Position numbers and translations under genes: made by a program
In this document: in pieces, positions 54,571 through 64,000 of the stretch
How positions within the stretch are numbered: position 1 is the first letter of the stretch
Layout of the letters: the number at the start of each line of letters is the position of its first letter
NCBI GenBank assembly: GCA_024291935.2
Contig: CM044313.1
Coordinates: 86,303,001-86,367,000 of the forward strand
Origin: Okapia johnstoni
Lineage: Eukaryota; Chordata; Mammalia; Artiodactyla; Giraffidae
Reading direction: 5' to 3'
DNA length: 64,000 nucleotides
Notes under the pieces: generated by a model
The model's database searches: none
What the model was told of the DNA's origin: nothing
Seen by the model: the letters and a program-made list of their open reading frames with translations, nothing else

Positions 54571-57500
54571 AGTCATCAGAAAAGAACATGGAAGGGCAGG
54601 AAGAGGAAAAGAGGAAGAGGAAGAAAAGAGCTGTGATATTAGAAAAGAAAGCAAGGGCCACCGTGGTATCTTATCATGGGTAACTATTTAAAAGAAGATA
54701 GAAGTAAAATTTAACTTTTTTTCAAGTTACTTCTTCCTCAAATTTGCTGTCTATTTCCAGATGCAAAAGAAATGATATAGTGAATCAGAAGAGCTTCTAA
54801 ACAACATCATGGAATGTTTAAATATTTATATTCTTAGATTTTTTAGCACATGTTGGGATAGGTATAATGTCCAAAAGGAAGATATATGTTGAATGTTAGT
54901 GTTTGAGGGGAAAAAAAACAGAATAATTCATCTTTAATTTACATAGGTGGACCTCTCACAGCATAGGATTGTAGTATCTGTATTTAAATAGACAAATCAT
55001 GAAATGCCTACTAGATGCCTCAAAGCATCTTAAATAAGTATATTTTAGGAAATAAAAGTATAAATCCTTTTTACACATTTTTCCTGTTAATAGAAAAATA
55101 GTTATTTCCTCTAATTAGAATGATATTTCATATTGGGTGAACATGTAAAACAATTTACCTGTAATAATTAATTGGTAAAGGTTTGTTTGAGCAAGTGACT
55201 TACCAACTTAATTAGAAAATCAGATTGTGACCAAAAAAGGTTGAAAATTAAATGATTTAGGAGCATATGTTAGTGTATGAAGAAAACATTGAGATTCGAT
55301 AAGATAATTAATCATTTTGTGGGAAATTAATTTTAATCCCTCCCTATGTAAGCTTTTGTTTTTTTATGAAACGCTCCACAACATAGGAAAAGTTGCATGT
55401 TTATAGAGATCATTTTTATTCATTCCTTATTTTACTTGATCTCCTAACAGGTTCCTTAAAAATGAGAACTCAAGTTAAATGAAACTGTTCAAGGACTTGT
55501 TAAAATTAAACATTAAAATACTACTTAAGTTTAGGTTTCTTAGGAACTTGTTCTAAAAAAGAGAAAATGAGTGCCTTTTTTTTTTCTTTAAATCTCTTTT
55601 ATGAGGCTTAATACAGACAGTGCATCTGAATAAGTTTGGGTAAATTTTCAAGAAAAAAGAGAAGAATGACCTTACACAATCAAGAAAATGAATAATTTTA
55701 AGAATTTATAAGCTAAAATATGACAGTAATTTTCGTAAGCAGTCAGGCACATTGCCCTTTTATATTACTGGGCTCAATGAATTATGAATGTTGGCTGAGT
55801 AAAAAGCCTGAGGGTGACAACGGAGCCACGCTTTGTCATCTGCACTTACAGAATGTCTACTGCCCTAGCTGGGTTTCTAGATCTTACCATTATGACTGGC
55901 TGCTGAGGACTGGCTGCTAAGGAAACACAGGAGGAGTACTTCCAGGGTGGAGAAGATATACTAATTGCTAACCACGATAATGAGTCTAAAGCATGTAGAC
56001 ACTTGAGTCTTTTGAGCTATGTGAGCAGCCAAGCTCAGCAAACTCTCACTGTCCTAACCAACCTGAACACAGGAAGCACAAAATGAAAAGGCAGTTTTTA
56101 AGTGCATACATCTCAGCTGCAGGAATTATGAGTGGGAAGAACAGGTGTTCTGAGAGATTCTACAGTGCTTCGGTTGCTAAGGAGACCACTTTCATCAGTT
56201 CAGAAAGGCTGATAACCTGGACTTTTGCTGCCAAATTGGTATCAACAAAGGTTGGAACTGATATAAACGTGCATACACAAATAAAAAGGACATGGGTAAT
56301 TTAAAAAATAATTCAATGATAAGGTTGCATTGTACCTGGCAAAATACTTCTATATTAAATAAGAATAGTTGCATAATTGCTAAATAATTTGAGGTAGATT
56401 AATTGGAGCACATAATTCCAAAATTAATTAAAGTATAAAAACAGAAAAAGTTTATTTATGCCCATTATCTCATTAAAAACAATGCAACTAATGACATATA
56501 TGCTTTAGTAATTACATTAAAAAGTTTGTTATATTTTAATGTGATGTTAATTATACAAAATAGAGAAAAGTGAGTACTAGATAACTTCATTGGACATTAA
56601 TAAATACTAATTAATTATTTCCTGGGCAAGTTGAATATGAGAAGCATTTATAAACAAAGTGATATAAGTAGTATTTTAAGATGCAAATACCATTAGCATT
56701 GCACTGCCCCACCCAAATATTTTAATGCAAATAACTGGTTCTTAAAAGCATTACAATTATCTCTGTTGAGCTGTCAAACTGTTTCTTAAAAGATGTTGTA
56801 TCATTTTTTCTTTATAACACTAAGTAACATAAAGCATGTACCTGAGAAATGAGGAAATAGCAAGCAAGTATGAAAAAAAAACCAAAAACTCCCTTCTTAG
56901 GTTTCATTAGAGCAGGACTAGAAATATTCAACATTTAATATATAAGATCTTTCTATATTTCATATCAAAAAAGTAATTAAAAGATAATTTGTAAACTAAT
57001 GTTTAGTAAAAACTGTATCTTTCAGTTAGGATACTTTTGTGATTCTTCTTTAAAAGTTTCAAAATGATGAAAAGCACTGGTAAATTTACCTTTAAAATAT
57101 CAAAGAATATTATCAAACCTTAATATTTGGAGTCTCATAGCAAAGTATGATACATTCTATTATATAACACAGTCACTTTTTAAATTTAAATTTAACATTG
57201 AAATTTTGCTCATTCCATTACATAAAAATAAAACAAATTGGAGGTAGAGACATTGCATTTTTCACTTTGCCATTTTCATCATAAAGTCATTTGTTTTGAA
57301 ACAGTTACATATTTTTGGCAAAGTTTGACAGAACTGGCACATCTGCAGATAATGGTACAATTTGATATTTATAAAGTATCAAGTTTTCTATAAATATATG
57401 TTTCTAGTTTCCATGGAAATTGAGTAATCACTACAGCAGATTTGTATCTTCTTTTACTGAAATCAAATAATGCTATTTATAGGGCTGCTTTTAAGTCTGT

Positions 57501-57644
57501 GACAATTAACTTTTTGATTAACCATTTTATAAAAGTAATATGTTTTTGACTATTTATAAAGTCAACACATATACTTCAAGACAAAATCTGCAAAAATTAA
57601 TCCCAGATTTTATTTAAATGTTCAAGTGAACATTTAAGGTCTAG
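54571..57644. other. Repeat-poor block, candidate conserved non-coding DNA
   Basis: About 3 kb with no interspersed repeat that I can recognise. It includes a compositionally distinct, more GC-balanced part at about 55720-56290 with two short plus-strand frames (55720-55920, 56083-56304) of no known family, and a 14-base tandem duplication (gactggctgctgag / gactggctgctaag) at 55894-55921. No exon boundaries can be supported. Confidence 0.4.
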
Positions 57645-57676
57645 TGTTTCTTTCCTTTCTTTTCCTTTCCTTTGCT
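57645..57676. repeat. Pyrimidine (TTTCC)n tract
   Basis: tgtttctttcctttctttt followed by cctttcctttgc: a short, imperfect TTTCC-type simple repeat. Confidence 0.85.
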
Positions 57677-57724
57677 TAATTTTGGTTTACTAGTTTAAAA
57701 AATTAAAATATTAATGTTAAATTT

Positions 57725-57900
57725 AAAAATTGTTGTAAGAATTAAATGAGTTAATACAGGTGCAGTATTCAGAAATGTACCTTGGACATGTCTAAGTGCT
57801 ACGTAAATATTTTTACTACAGTGCAAGCTCTGTAAAGGAAGGGACTTCTGAGAGTAACTAGCATATAATAGGCACTTAATTAAAATATGTGAATTAACTA
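57725..57900 (+). mobile_element. MIR/L2-type 3' end relic
   Basis: Forward MIR 3' wording: ttgtaagaattaaatgagtt, aatacaggtgcagtattcag, gtgctacgtaaatatttt. This is followed by an L2-like phrase: aagctctgtaaaggaaggga, ctagcatataataggcactt. Possibly two relics end to end. Confidence 0.6.
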
Positions 57901-58084
57901 AATTTGGAGTTCACAGATTATTTTTTTACTGGATTTTAGATTAGTAAATGTGAAATAGGAACCCTACATTTTATACCAGTGGTCTCCATACTGGGAAAGG
58001 TGCAACTCTCCATTTAAACAAAGACTTTCAAAAGTATATATAGACAAAGACAGTCACAGAGAATGATGTTTTAAATTGCCAACT

Positions 58085-58380
58085 ACAGAAAGATTTCCCT
58101 CATAGCTCAGACGGAAAGAATCCACCTGCAATGCAGGAGACCCCAGTTTGATTCCTGGGTCAGGAAGATCCCCTGGAGAATGGATAGGCCACCCACTCCA
58201 GTATTCTTGGGGCTCCTTTGTGGCTCAGCTGGTAAACAATCCACCTGCAATGCGGGAGACCTGTATTCGATCCCTGGGTTGGAAAAATCCCTGGAGAAGA
58301 GAAAGGCTATCCACTCCAGTATTCTGGCCTGGAGAGTAGGAGACGACTGAGTGACTTTCACTTTTTACTTTCACAGAAAG
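58085..58380 (+). mobile_element. Dimeric Bov-tA SINE with TSD
   Basis: Two tRNA-like units in tandem. Unit one (58093-58208): tttccctcatagctcagacg to cactccagtattct. Unit two (from 58209): ggggctcctttgtggctcag to ggagacgactgagtgacttt with a cacttt-type tail. Flanks ACAGAAAG at 58085-58092 and 58373-58380 are the target-site duplication. This two-headed layout is known among ruminant SINEs. Confidence 0.9.
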
Positions 58381-58777
58381 CCAAGCGCCAAAGAATTGAT
58401 GCTTTTAAACTGTGGTGTTGGAGAAGACTCTTGAGAGTCCTTTGGACAGCAAGAAGAACAAGCCAGTCAATCCTAAAGGAAATCAATCCTGAATATTCAT
58501 TGGAAAGATTGATGATGAAGCTGAAACTCAAGCTACAATACCTTGGCCACCTGATGCAAAGATCTGACTCATTAGAAAAGACCCTGATGCTGTTAAAGAT
58601 TGAAGGCAGGAGGAGAAGGGGATTGACAGAGGATGAGATGGTTGGATGGCATCACTGAATTGATGGACATGAGTTTGAGCAAGCTCCAGGAGTTGGTGAA
58701 GAACAGGAAGGCCTGATGTGCTGCAGTCCATGGGGTCGCAAAGAGTTGGACACAACTGAGAGATTGAACTGACTGAT
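58381..58777 (+). mobile_element. BovB LINE 3' end, 0.4 kb
   Basis: Forward BovB whose 5' edge coincides with the SINE target (agaaagccaagcgccaaag) and which ends gacacaactgagagattgaa. A 75-codon frame (58431-58658) reads [40 protein letters not shown]. More diverged than most copies. Confidence 0.92.
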
Positions 58778-59005
58778 TAACAGTAAATATTCCACATTAC
58801 AGGAAAAAAAAAAGTCTGCCTTAGATGAATTTTGACATTTTCCTATTTCCATTTCACACAAAGAGACTCTTCATGTCTCCTACTCCAATAGGTATCATAA
58901 CCTCTTCCCTTTTTTGTTATAAAACATCTTGATTCAATGTTCAAATTGTTCTAGGTGTTGTCACTAGGAAATCCTTCAGGGTAACTCCTGGTTTCTCTCA
59001 ATATT
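58778..59005. other. Unassigned DNA
   Basis: About 230 bases; an A-rich run at about 58803-58812 follows the BovB end. No element or gene. Confidence 0.4.
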
Positions 59006-59127
59006 CTGTCTTCTTTTCCTTCTCTCTTTCTTCCCCCCTCCACTTTCTCTTCTCCCCTACCTCCTTTCCATTTCACTATCTCCCACCCCCTTCTCTTTTT
59101 CCTCCTGTCTGTCTCCTCCTTTCTAAT
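59006..59127. repeat. Polypyrimidine tract, about 120 bp
   Basis: Nearly all C and T on the plus strand (ttctttcttcccccctccac, ctcttctcccctacctcctt, ctcccacccccttctctttt), with rare purines. Such polypurine-polypyrimidine tracts can form triplex structures in principle. Confidence 0.85.
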
Positions 59128-59296
59128 TATGTGCTTACTTCCTGGAACTAGGACATATTCCAGACATCTAGTATAATGTCTTCCCCAGCTTTACACTCAA
59201 TTACTTCCATAATAAGGGCTGCTTCCCTTTGTTGGACACTGGTACTGAGAAATCAATATAAAACTTTAACATTAGATGAAGTCAGTTAAGTAATAT

Positions 59297-60137
59297 TGTT
59301 GTTGTTGTTCAGTAGCTCAGTCGTGTTCAACTGTTTGTGACCCCATGGACTGCAGCACGCAAGGCTTCCCTGTCCACCATCTCCTGGAACTTGCTCAAAC
59401 TCATGTCCATTGAATCAGTGATGTCATCCAACCATCTCTTCCTCTGTCATCCCCTTCTCCTCCTGCCTTCAAGCTTTCTGAGCATCAGGGTCTTTTCTAA
59501 TGAGTCAGCTCTTCACATCAGGTGGCCAAAGTATTGGAGCTTCAGCTTCAGTATCAGTACTTCTAATGAATATTCAGGGTTGATTTCCTTTAGGATTGAC
59601 TGGTTTGAAATCCTTGCAGTCCAAGGGACTCTCAAGAGTCTTCTCCAACATGACAGTTCAAAAGCATCAATTCTTCCAGTCCTCAGTCTTCTTTACGTCC
59701 AGCTCTCACATCCATACATGACTACTGGAGAAACCACAGCTTTGACTAGACAGACCTTTGTTGGCAAAGTAATGTCTCTTCTTTTAAATTTGCTGTCTAG
59801 TGTCTATTTGCCACGAAGTGATGGGTGCCATGATCTCTGTTTTTTGAATGTTGAGTTTTAAGCCAGATTTTTCACTCTCCTCTTTCAACTTCATCAAGAT
59901 GCTCTTTAGTTCCTCTTCACTTTCTGCCTTAAGGGTGGTGTCATCTGCATATCTGAGGTTATTGATATTTCTCCTGGTAATCTTGATTCCAAGCTTGTGC
60001 TTTATCCAGACCAGCATTTAGCATGATGTACTCTGCATATCAGTTAAAGCAGGGTGACAATACATAGCCTTGACGTACTCCTTTCCCAATTTGGAACCAG
60101 TCCGTTGTTCCATGTCCAGTTCTAACTGTTGCTTCTA
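59297..60137 (-). mobile_element. BovB LINE with internal deletion
   Basis: Reverse BovB from (GTT)n-gttcagtagctcagtcgtg at its 3' end back to the mid-RT (gttgcttctacatagag). At about 59798 the text jumps from aaatttgctgtctag straight to tgtctatttgccacgaagtg; about 130 bp present in other copies is missing. The YADD-coding part (cagatgatgacaccaccc complement) survives at about 59930-59965. Confidence 0.94.
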
Positions 60138-60194
60138 CATAGAGTCTCTAAGTATTTACAACTTCTTTACCTGAACTCAATGAATTAAAGTAAT

Positions 60195-60310
60195 GAATTC
60201 AGTGAGTTAATTCAATTAATCCTCACAAAGATAGGCATGCTATTATAAACCTCAATTATAGTGAACAAAACTGAGGGACAGAGAGGCAGAACCAAGCAAA
60301 AGTCATGGTA
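60195..60310 (-). mobile_element. MIR SINE relic
   Basis: Reverse MIR: ttaattcaattaatcctcac, aaagataggcatgctattat, aaactgagggacagagaggc, agaaccaagc. Recognisable core. Confidence 0.68.
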
Positions 60311-60344
60311 GTTTTTGTAACAGCCACAGTTGTGGCAATAACTA

Positions 60345-60465
60345 ACAGTCATTCAGTGCTTACCATGTGCATTTTTTAAATAAATTCATTCAGCTTTCTA
60401 ATCAAATAAAAGTGATTATTATGATCATTTTACAAGAAAATAACAGAAGCTGCATCCTATATATG
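60345..60465 (-). mobile_element. MIR SINE relic
   Basis: A second reverse MIR: gtcattcagtgcttaccatg, tgattattatgatcatttta, caagaaaataacagaagc. It lies about 35 bp after the previous MIR in the same orientation, either an independent copy or a tandem. Confidence 0.6.
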
Positions 60466-61644
60466 CTTTTATAAGATGTTGGCTAGGATATGGATCAATG
60501 ATTATATGTTACATCATCAGCATTCCTATCCAGAGAAAATATGTATTTAACCTTTAATTTAATGAATATTTCCCAACCAACTATTGTGCATGTAGCTATT
60601 ATTGATCGAGGCTTCTTAACAGCTTTTTCTTCATTCTATATAAAAAAACTATTAAAAGTACACTAAAATTTTATAATAGTTTAATTACATCCATGCCAGT
60701 TATAACCAAGTTTGCAGTCTACATATTTTTTAAATTACTCATATTACTTTTTTTATTTATTGATATTCATATTATTATGCATGGTATAGTCCATACGTAT
60801 ATGAAGTTTACTATATAGTATAAATCATGACTATTAACATCAATGCTTTGGCTTCTTCGAAATAAATAAGGCTTTGAGAGACATATTTTGCTCATTTCAC
60901 TCCTTTCTCTTTTAGCAGTCTTATAGGAACTCCTTATGGATATATGTACAATATACTTTAATTAGATTCCAATCCACTAAGGTATTTTATTCTAGAAAAG
61001 AGCAAAAAAGTCAGTTGGATTGTCTATGTTATGTGTATGTTAGAATATTTTTATTGCTAGCTAAAATCAAACTAAGAAAAATCACAGTATCATGAATTTT
61101 GTTGACTTCAAAGGAAATTCTCTCACATAAGCTTAAATTTTCTTTAAAGCAAATGTTAAATAAGGGCTGAAGAAGTAAATTTATTTGGGGAGAAAAAGTT
61201 AGTCACCAAAGTATTTTTGACATGAAAATGTGATAAAAGAATGACAGACTGATGTGAAAAAGAGGGTTTAGGCGTATACAGAAAGTATCTTCCACCATAT
61301 GTTTATGTAATGAAGGCAAAAAATCACTCAAATTGTTTTAGCTATAAGGAAAGCTAAAATAAGTATTAAAATAAGTATTCCTTATTTCAACTGAAATAGT
61401 TCAACAAACTACTTTAGATGTTACTATTTACCAAATACTGTGACAACAACTTGTTGTATAAAATTATATCTAATTGAAATGTTTAAATCCAGATTAAAAT
61501 ATAATTATATGAAACATTATGAGATAATTTCAATATAGATGCTTGAATGACTTATACCAATGTGTTTTAAGAAAGTAAAGGGAGTAAAGTAGCTAAAGGA
61601 GGGGTAATTCATCTAATTTATTGCATTATTTTTAATAGCTAATG
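60466..61644. other. Unassigned AT-rich DNA
   Basis: About 1.2 kb of AT-rich sequence; no element or gene recognised. Confidence 0.45.
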
Positions 61645-61880
61645 TAGGTAGATGTTTATCATGTGCCATTCATTTAGATGAACTGTCTATATTCCTTTTC
61701 TTGTTTAATCCTCAATGTGAAACATAGTAAGAATCAATTACTACTACTGTAATTATTGCTATTGTATCATATCCTTAATTTGTAATGAAGAATATTTGGA
61801 TTAGAAAGCTGTGATGTCTCTTCCATGTGGATGGTGGAGCAGAGATTATAAACCACAATCTAATCCCAGAATTTAGAGAT
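61645..61880 (-). mobile_element. MIR SINE relic
   Basis: Reverse MIR: gtttatcatgtgccattcat, cttgtttaatcctcaatgtg, then gatggtggagcagagattat. Long for a MIR remnant, with a degenerate middle. Confidence 0.55.
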
Positions 61881-62199
61881 AACACATTATCCAAAGTATG
61901 AATTATAATTAGAGTGAAGAGTGAAAGAGTTGTGGATAGTATTTGCTCTGTTGATGGTGATGTTGATGCTTAATAGTGTGTATTGTATTGTGCAAATGGG
62001 TGTAGGAAAAAATAGATAATACAGTAAAATAGAAAGTCACTTCAGGAAATGTATAAAGACAAATTAATTACAGCATGTGCAGGAAAGAAACATATTTTTT
62101 ACCTGACATGAAGGTACTGTAAGAAGATAACTTTAGCAAGTTGCATAGTTAGAAAGTAAAATAGGTAATTGTGGTATAATCAGACTGTTTATTAGGAAG

Positions 62200-62790
62200 T
62201 CAACCATGAGCAGTGAGATGCAGCCCCACTGGCTGAATGCCTAAGAGCTGCCTAATCCCCCCAAGCTATTTGTCAACTCTACCCCAAACAAATCCCCATC
62301 AGTATTCCAAAATGGTCAGGGGGCCAGAAAAATCCCCTACTGGCCAACTCAGGGGACATTTCTCACTCTGCTACATGGGCACATCGTATGCTATCATGTC
62401 CTTAGATACCCTTTGGTGGCCTCATTAAAACTTCATAAATATTCTATGAATACATACATTTAAGTATAATAGACTGAATGATGGTAAGAACATGCACAGC
62501 AGAGCCTCCTGTTATTTAACCTGCAGCTGTCAGTTAAGGCTGTTAATCAACAACCTCCCGGATTATGACAAAAATCTTGCTTTATAAAATCTACACTCCA
62601 GCCCTCTGGGGCCACTGCCTTCCTTGGCCTGGCCCATCATCTTTCTTTTAAGGTGTTCTCTCTATTCTCTCCTTTTCTTCAATAAACTCTCTTGCAACAG
62701 GTAAGACCCCAAATTCTTCTTTGCAAGAACTGAGGTTCACAGGAAGAGGGATCTACAGACTCTCTTCCTACAGACTCTCTTCCTATAAGA
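62200..62790 (+). mobile_element. Probable solo ERV LTR
   Basis: A GC-richer unit in AT-rich DNA with LTR architecture in forward order: a 5' part rich in C (ctaatccccccaagctattt), a TATA-like gctttataaaatctacac near 62578-62595, a C/T-rich stretch (ctctctattctctccttttc), and a polyadenylation signal ttcaataaactctcttgcaa at about 62679-62698. No second LTR or internal region is seen nearby. Exact ends and target duplication were not determined. Confidence 0.6.
62754..62783. repeat. Perfect 15-bp tandem duplication
   Basis: tacagactctcttcc occurs twice without a gap, near the 3' edge of the presumed LTR. Perfect identity implies a recent event. Confidence 0.95.
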
Positions 62791-62815
62791 AGATCAGAGA
62801 AGCTACTGTATAAAG

Positions 62816-62833
62816 AATATGAAGCTTCATATT
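62816..62833. repeat. Perfect 18-bp palindrome
   Basis: AATATGAAGCTTCATATT equals its own reverse complement, with a HindIII-type AAGCTT centre. No obvious function. Confidence 0.95.
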
Positions 62834-62934
62834 TTCCTGAAGAATATTAGGAAATAACTGAAGTGCTTGAAGGAGGGTGGTGGAGCAGTCATATTTGTGT
62901 TACAGCTTATTCTTCTATATGAAAAACATACTTT

Positions 62935-63035
62935 ATTAAGCTTACTGAGATATAATTTACACACATTAAAAGGCACCTGAATATATATACTGGCATAACT
63001 AACTACATCATCCCAAATGTTCCCTCATTCTTTTT
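62935..63035 (-). mobile_element. L1M-type 3' end relic
   Basis: Reverse L1 3' end wording: ttactgagatataatttaca, cacattaaaaggcacctgaa. Short and diverged. It abuts an L1 fragment of the opposite orientation. Confidence 0.45.
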
Positions 63036-63054
63036 AGCAATCACTCCATAACAT

Positions 63055-63705
63055 CATTGACAAAAATATACTCAAAATCAATTAAAGACCTGAATAAAAG
63101 ATAAGATCCTATAATACTCTTAGAGGAAAAAACAAGGCAGAACACTCTGACAGAAATCAAAGCAGGATCTTTTTTGACCCACCTCCTAGAGTGATGAAAA
63201 TAAAGACAAAAGTTAACAAAAGGGACCTAATTAAACTTACAAGATTTTGCACAGCAAAGGCAAACATAAACAATATGAAAAGACAACCCTCAAAGACTGT
63301 GAGAAAATATATGCAAATGAAGCAACATACAAGGGATTAATCTCCAAAATATACAAACAGCTCATGAAGCTCAATATAAAAAACAAAAAACCCAATCAAA
63401 AAATTGATGGAAGGCCCGAATAGACATTTCTCTCTTTAGCAATCAAACTTACTCATCTTCAGCCCCCTATAACCAATAATTTACAGTAGCCAAAACTTGA
63501 AAGCAACCCAAACAGCCATCAACAGATTGGATAAGCATATATTTATGCGATGGGATATTTTTTTAGTAATGAAAAATGATCAACCACAATGTAGGCAGCA
63601 ATATAGAAAAATCTCAAGAGCATTAAGCACAAAAGAAGCCAGGCACAAGAAAACACATTTACATGATATTCCCAAACAGCAAAACTAACTACAGAAAACA
63701 ACCAT
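63055..63705 (+). mobile_element. L1 ORF2 end and 3' UTR
   Basis: Forward L1: actcaaaatcaattaaagac, gaaatcaaagcaggatcttt, tttgacccacctcctagagt, ttttgcacagcaaaggcaaa, taatctccaaaatatacaaa, then after an internal deletion near 63440-63480 gtagccaaaacttgaaagca, and the 3' part gaagccaggcacaagaaaac with cagcaaaactaac. Stops in every frame. Confidence 0.85.
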
Positions 63706-64000
63706 GCAGGACTGCTTGAGGTAAGGAAACCGTTTCAATGGTTTAATAAGAAAACCCTTAATTATGGAGGTAATGATAGTTTTTTTGATAAGCAGATATG
63801 GGAGGTTAAATTTCCTGCATTTGCACGTTACTACTAAAACTTTGAAAAAAACATTATTTTTGAAATCTAGATACTTGAAATTCAGATTTCAATTATAGTT
63901 CTATCATGTATTAGCTATAACCCCTTTAGAAAGTTATGGTGTCTTACTGAGATTCAAAATCCCATAACCATTGTTTCAGATAACTTTTCCCATTGAGATG
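63706..64000. other. Unassigned DNA
   Basis: About 300 bases to the window edge; no element or gene recognised. Confidence 0.4.

Noticed and set aside
62816..62833. Perfect 18-bp palindrome as a binding site or terminator
   Set aside because: No T run, no promoter context and no known motif; perfect short palindromes are expected occasionally over 64 kb.

Overview
The window looks like non-coding nuclear DNA from a ruminant, almost certainly a bovid (cattle, sheep, goat or a relative). The diagnostic evidence is about fifteen segments of the RTE-type LINE BovB and about fifteen ruminant tRNA-derived SINEs (Bov-tA, plus one Bov-A2). They sit on an older layer shared with other mammals: L1M-type L1, L2, MIR, CHR-2 SINEs, an ERV-L fossil, LTRs and a hAT-like DNA transposon. 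I cannot tell the bovid species apart from this sequence. I see no protein-coding host gene, functional RNA gene, CpG island or CRISPR array. Every open frame above about 120 codons lies in a BovB copy, on one strand or the other. The window reads as AT-rich intergenic or deep intronic sequence.

Layout. 1-8.3 kb: old L1M, MIR and L2 relics, two BovB 3' ends, two Bov-tA SINEs with clear target-site duplications (TSDs), and a 59-bp tandem duplication. 8.3-16 kb: a SINE between two diverged copies of a short local repeat; a 1.7-kb minus-strand BovB with the longest intact reverse-transcriptase (RT) frame of the window; an L1 relic; and a 1.2-kb plus-strand BovB. 16-18.6 kb: a repeat-poor block. 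18.6-27 kb: several BovB pieces and two L1 relics, each split by a Bov-tA. 27-32 kb: a long block with few recognisable repeats. 32.8-37.1 kb: the most layered part. A BovB sits inside an L1 3' UTR; 150 bp on is a BovB whose 5' end is inverted; then comes a TA/CA microsatellite split by a SINE. 37-44 kb: MIR and L2 relics, a probable LTR, a BovB tail and two SINEs. 44-48 kb: a decayed ERV-L pol end with a DNA-transposon fragment before it. 48.4-54.3 kb: a Bov-A2 inside a Bov-tA inside an L1, then a 2-kb BovB, another SINE and a 1.2-kb L1M 3' UTR. 54.3-57.7 kb: a second repeat-poor block. 58-64 kb: a dimeric SINE at a BovB edge, a polypyrimidine tract, an internally deleted BovB, three MIRs, a probable solo LTR, and L1 fragments.

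No gene set works together here. What can be read is the order of transposition. L1M, L2, MIR, CHR-2, ERV-L and hAT copies are oldest. Ruminant L1 and BovB came next; where they nest, BovB lies inside L1. Bov-tA and Bov-A2 are inside or on the edge of both. Every BovB copy is 5'-truncated and lacks the endonuclease part, so none can move on its own.

Family names come from recognising sequence motifs by eye, without a library search. Boundaries of the old relics are approximate, usually within a few tens of bases. I found no new biological system. The observations most worth checking are the inverted (twin-primed) BovB, the tail-to-tail BovB pair, the SINE-in-SINE-in-L1 nest, and the repeat-poor blocks as candidate conserved non-coding DNA.
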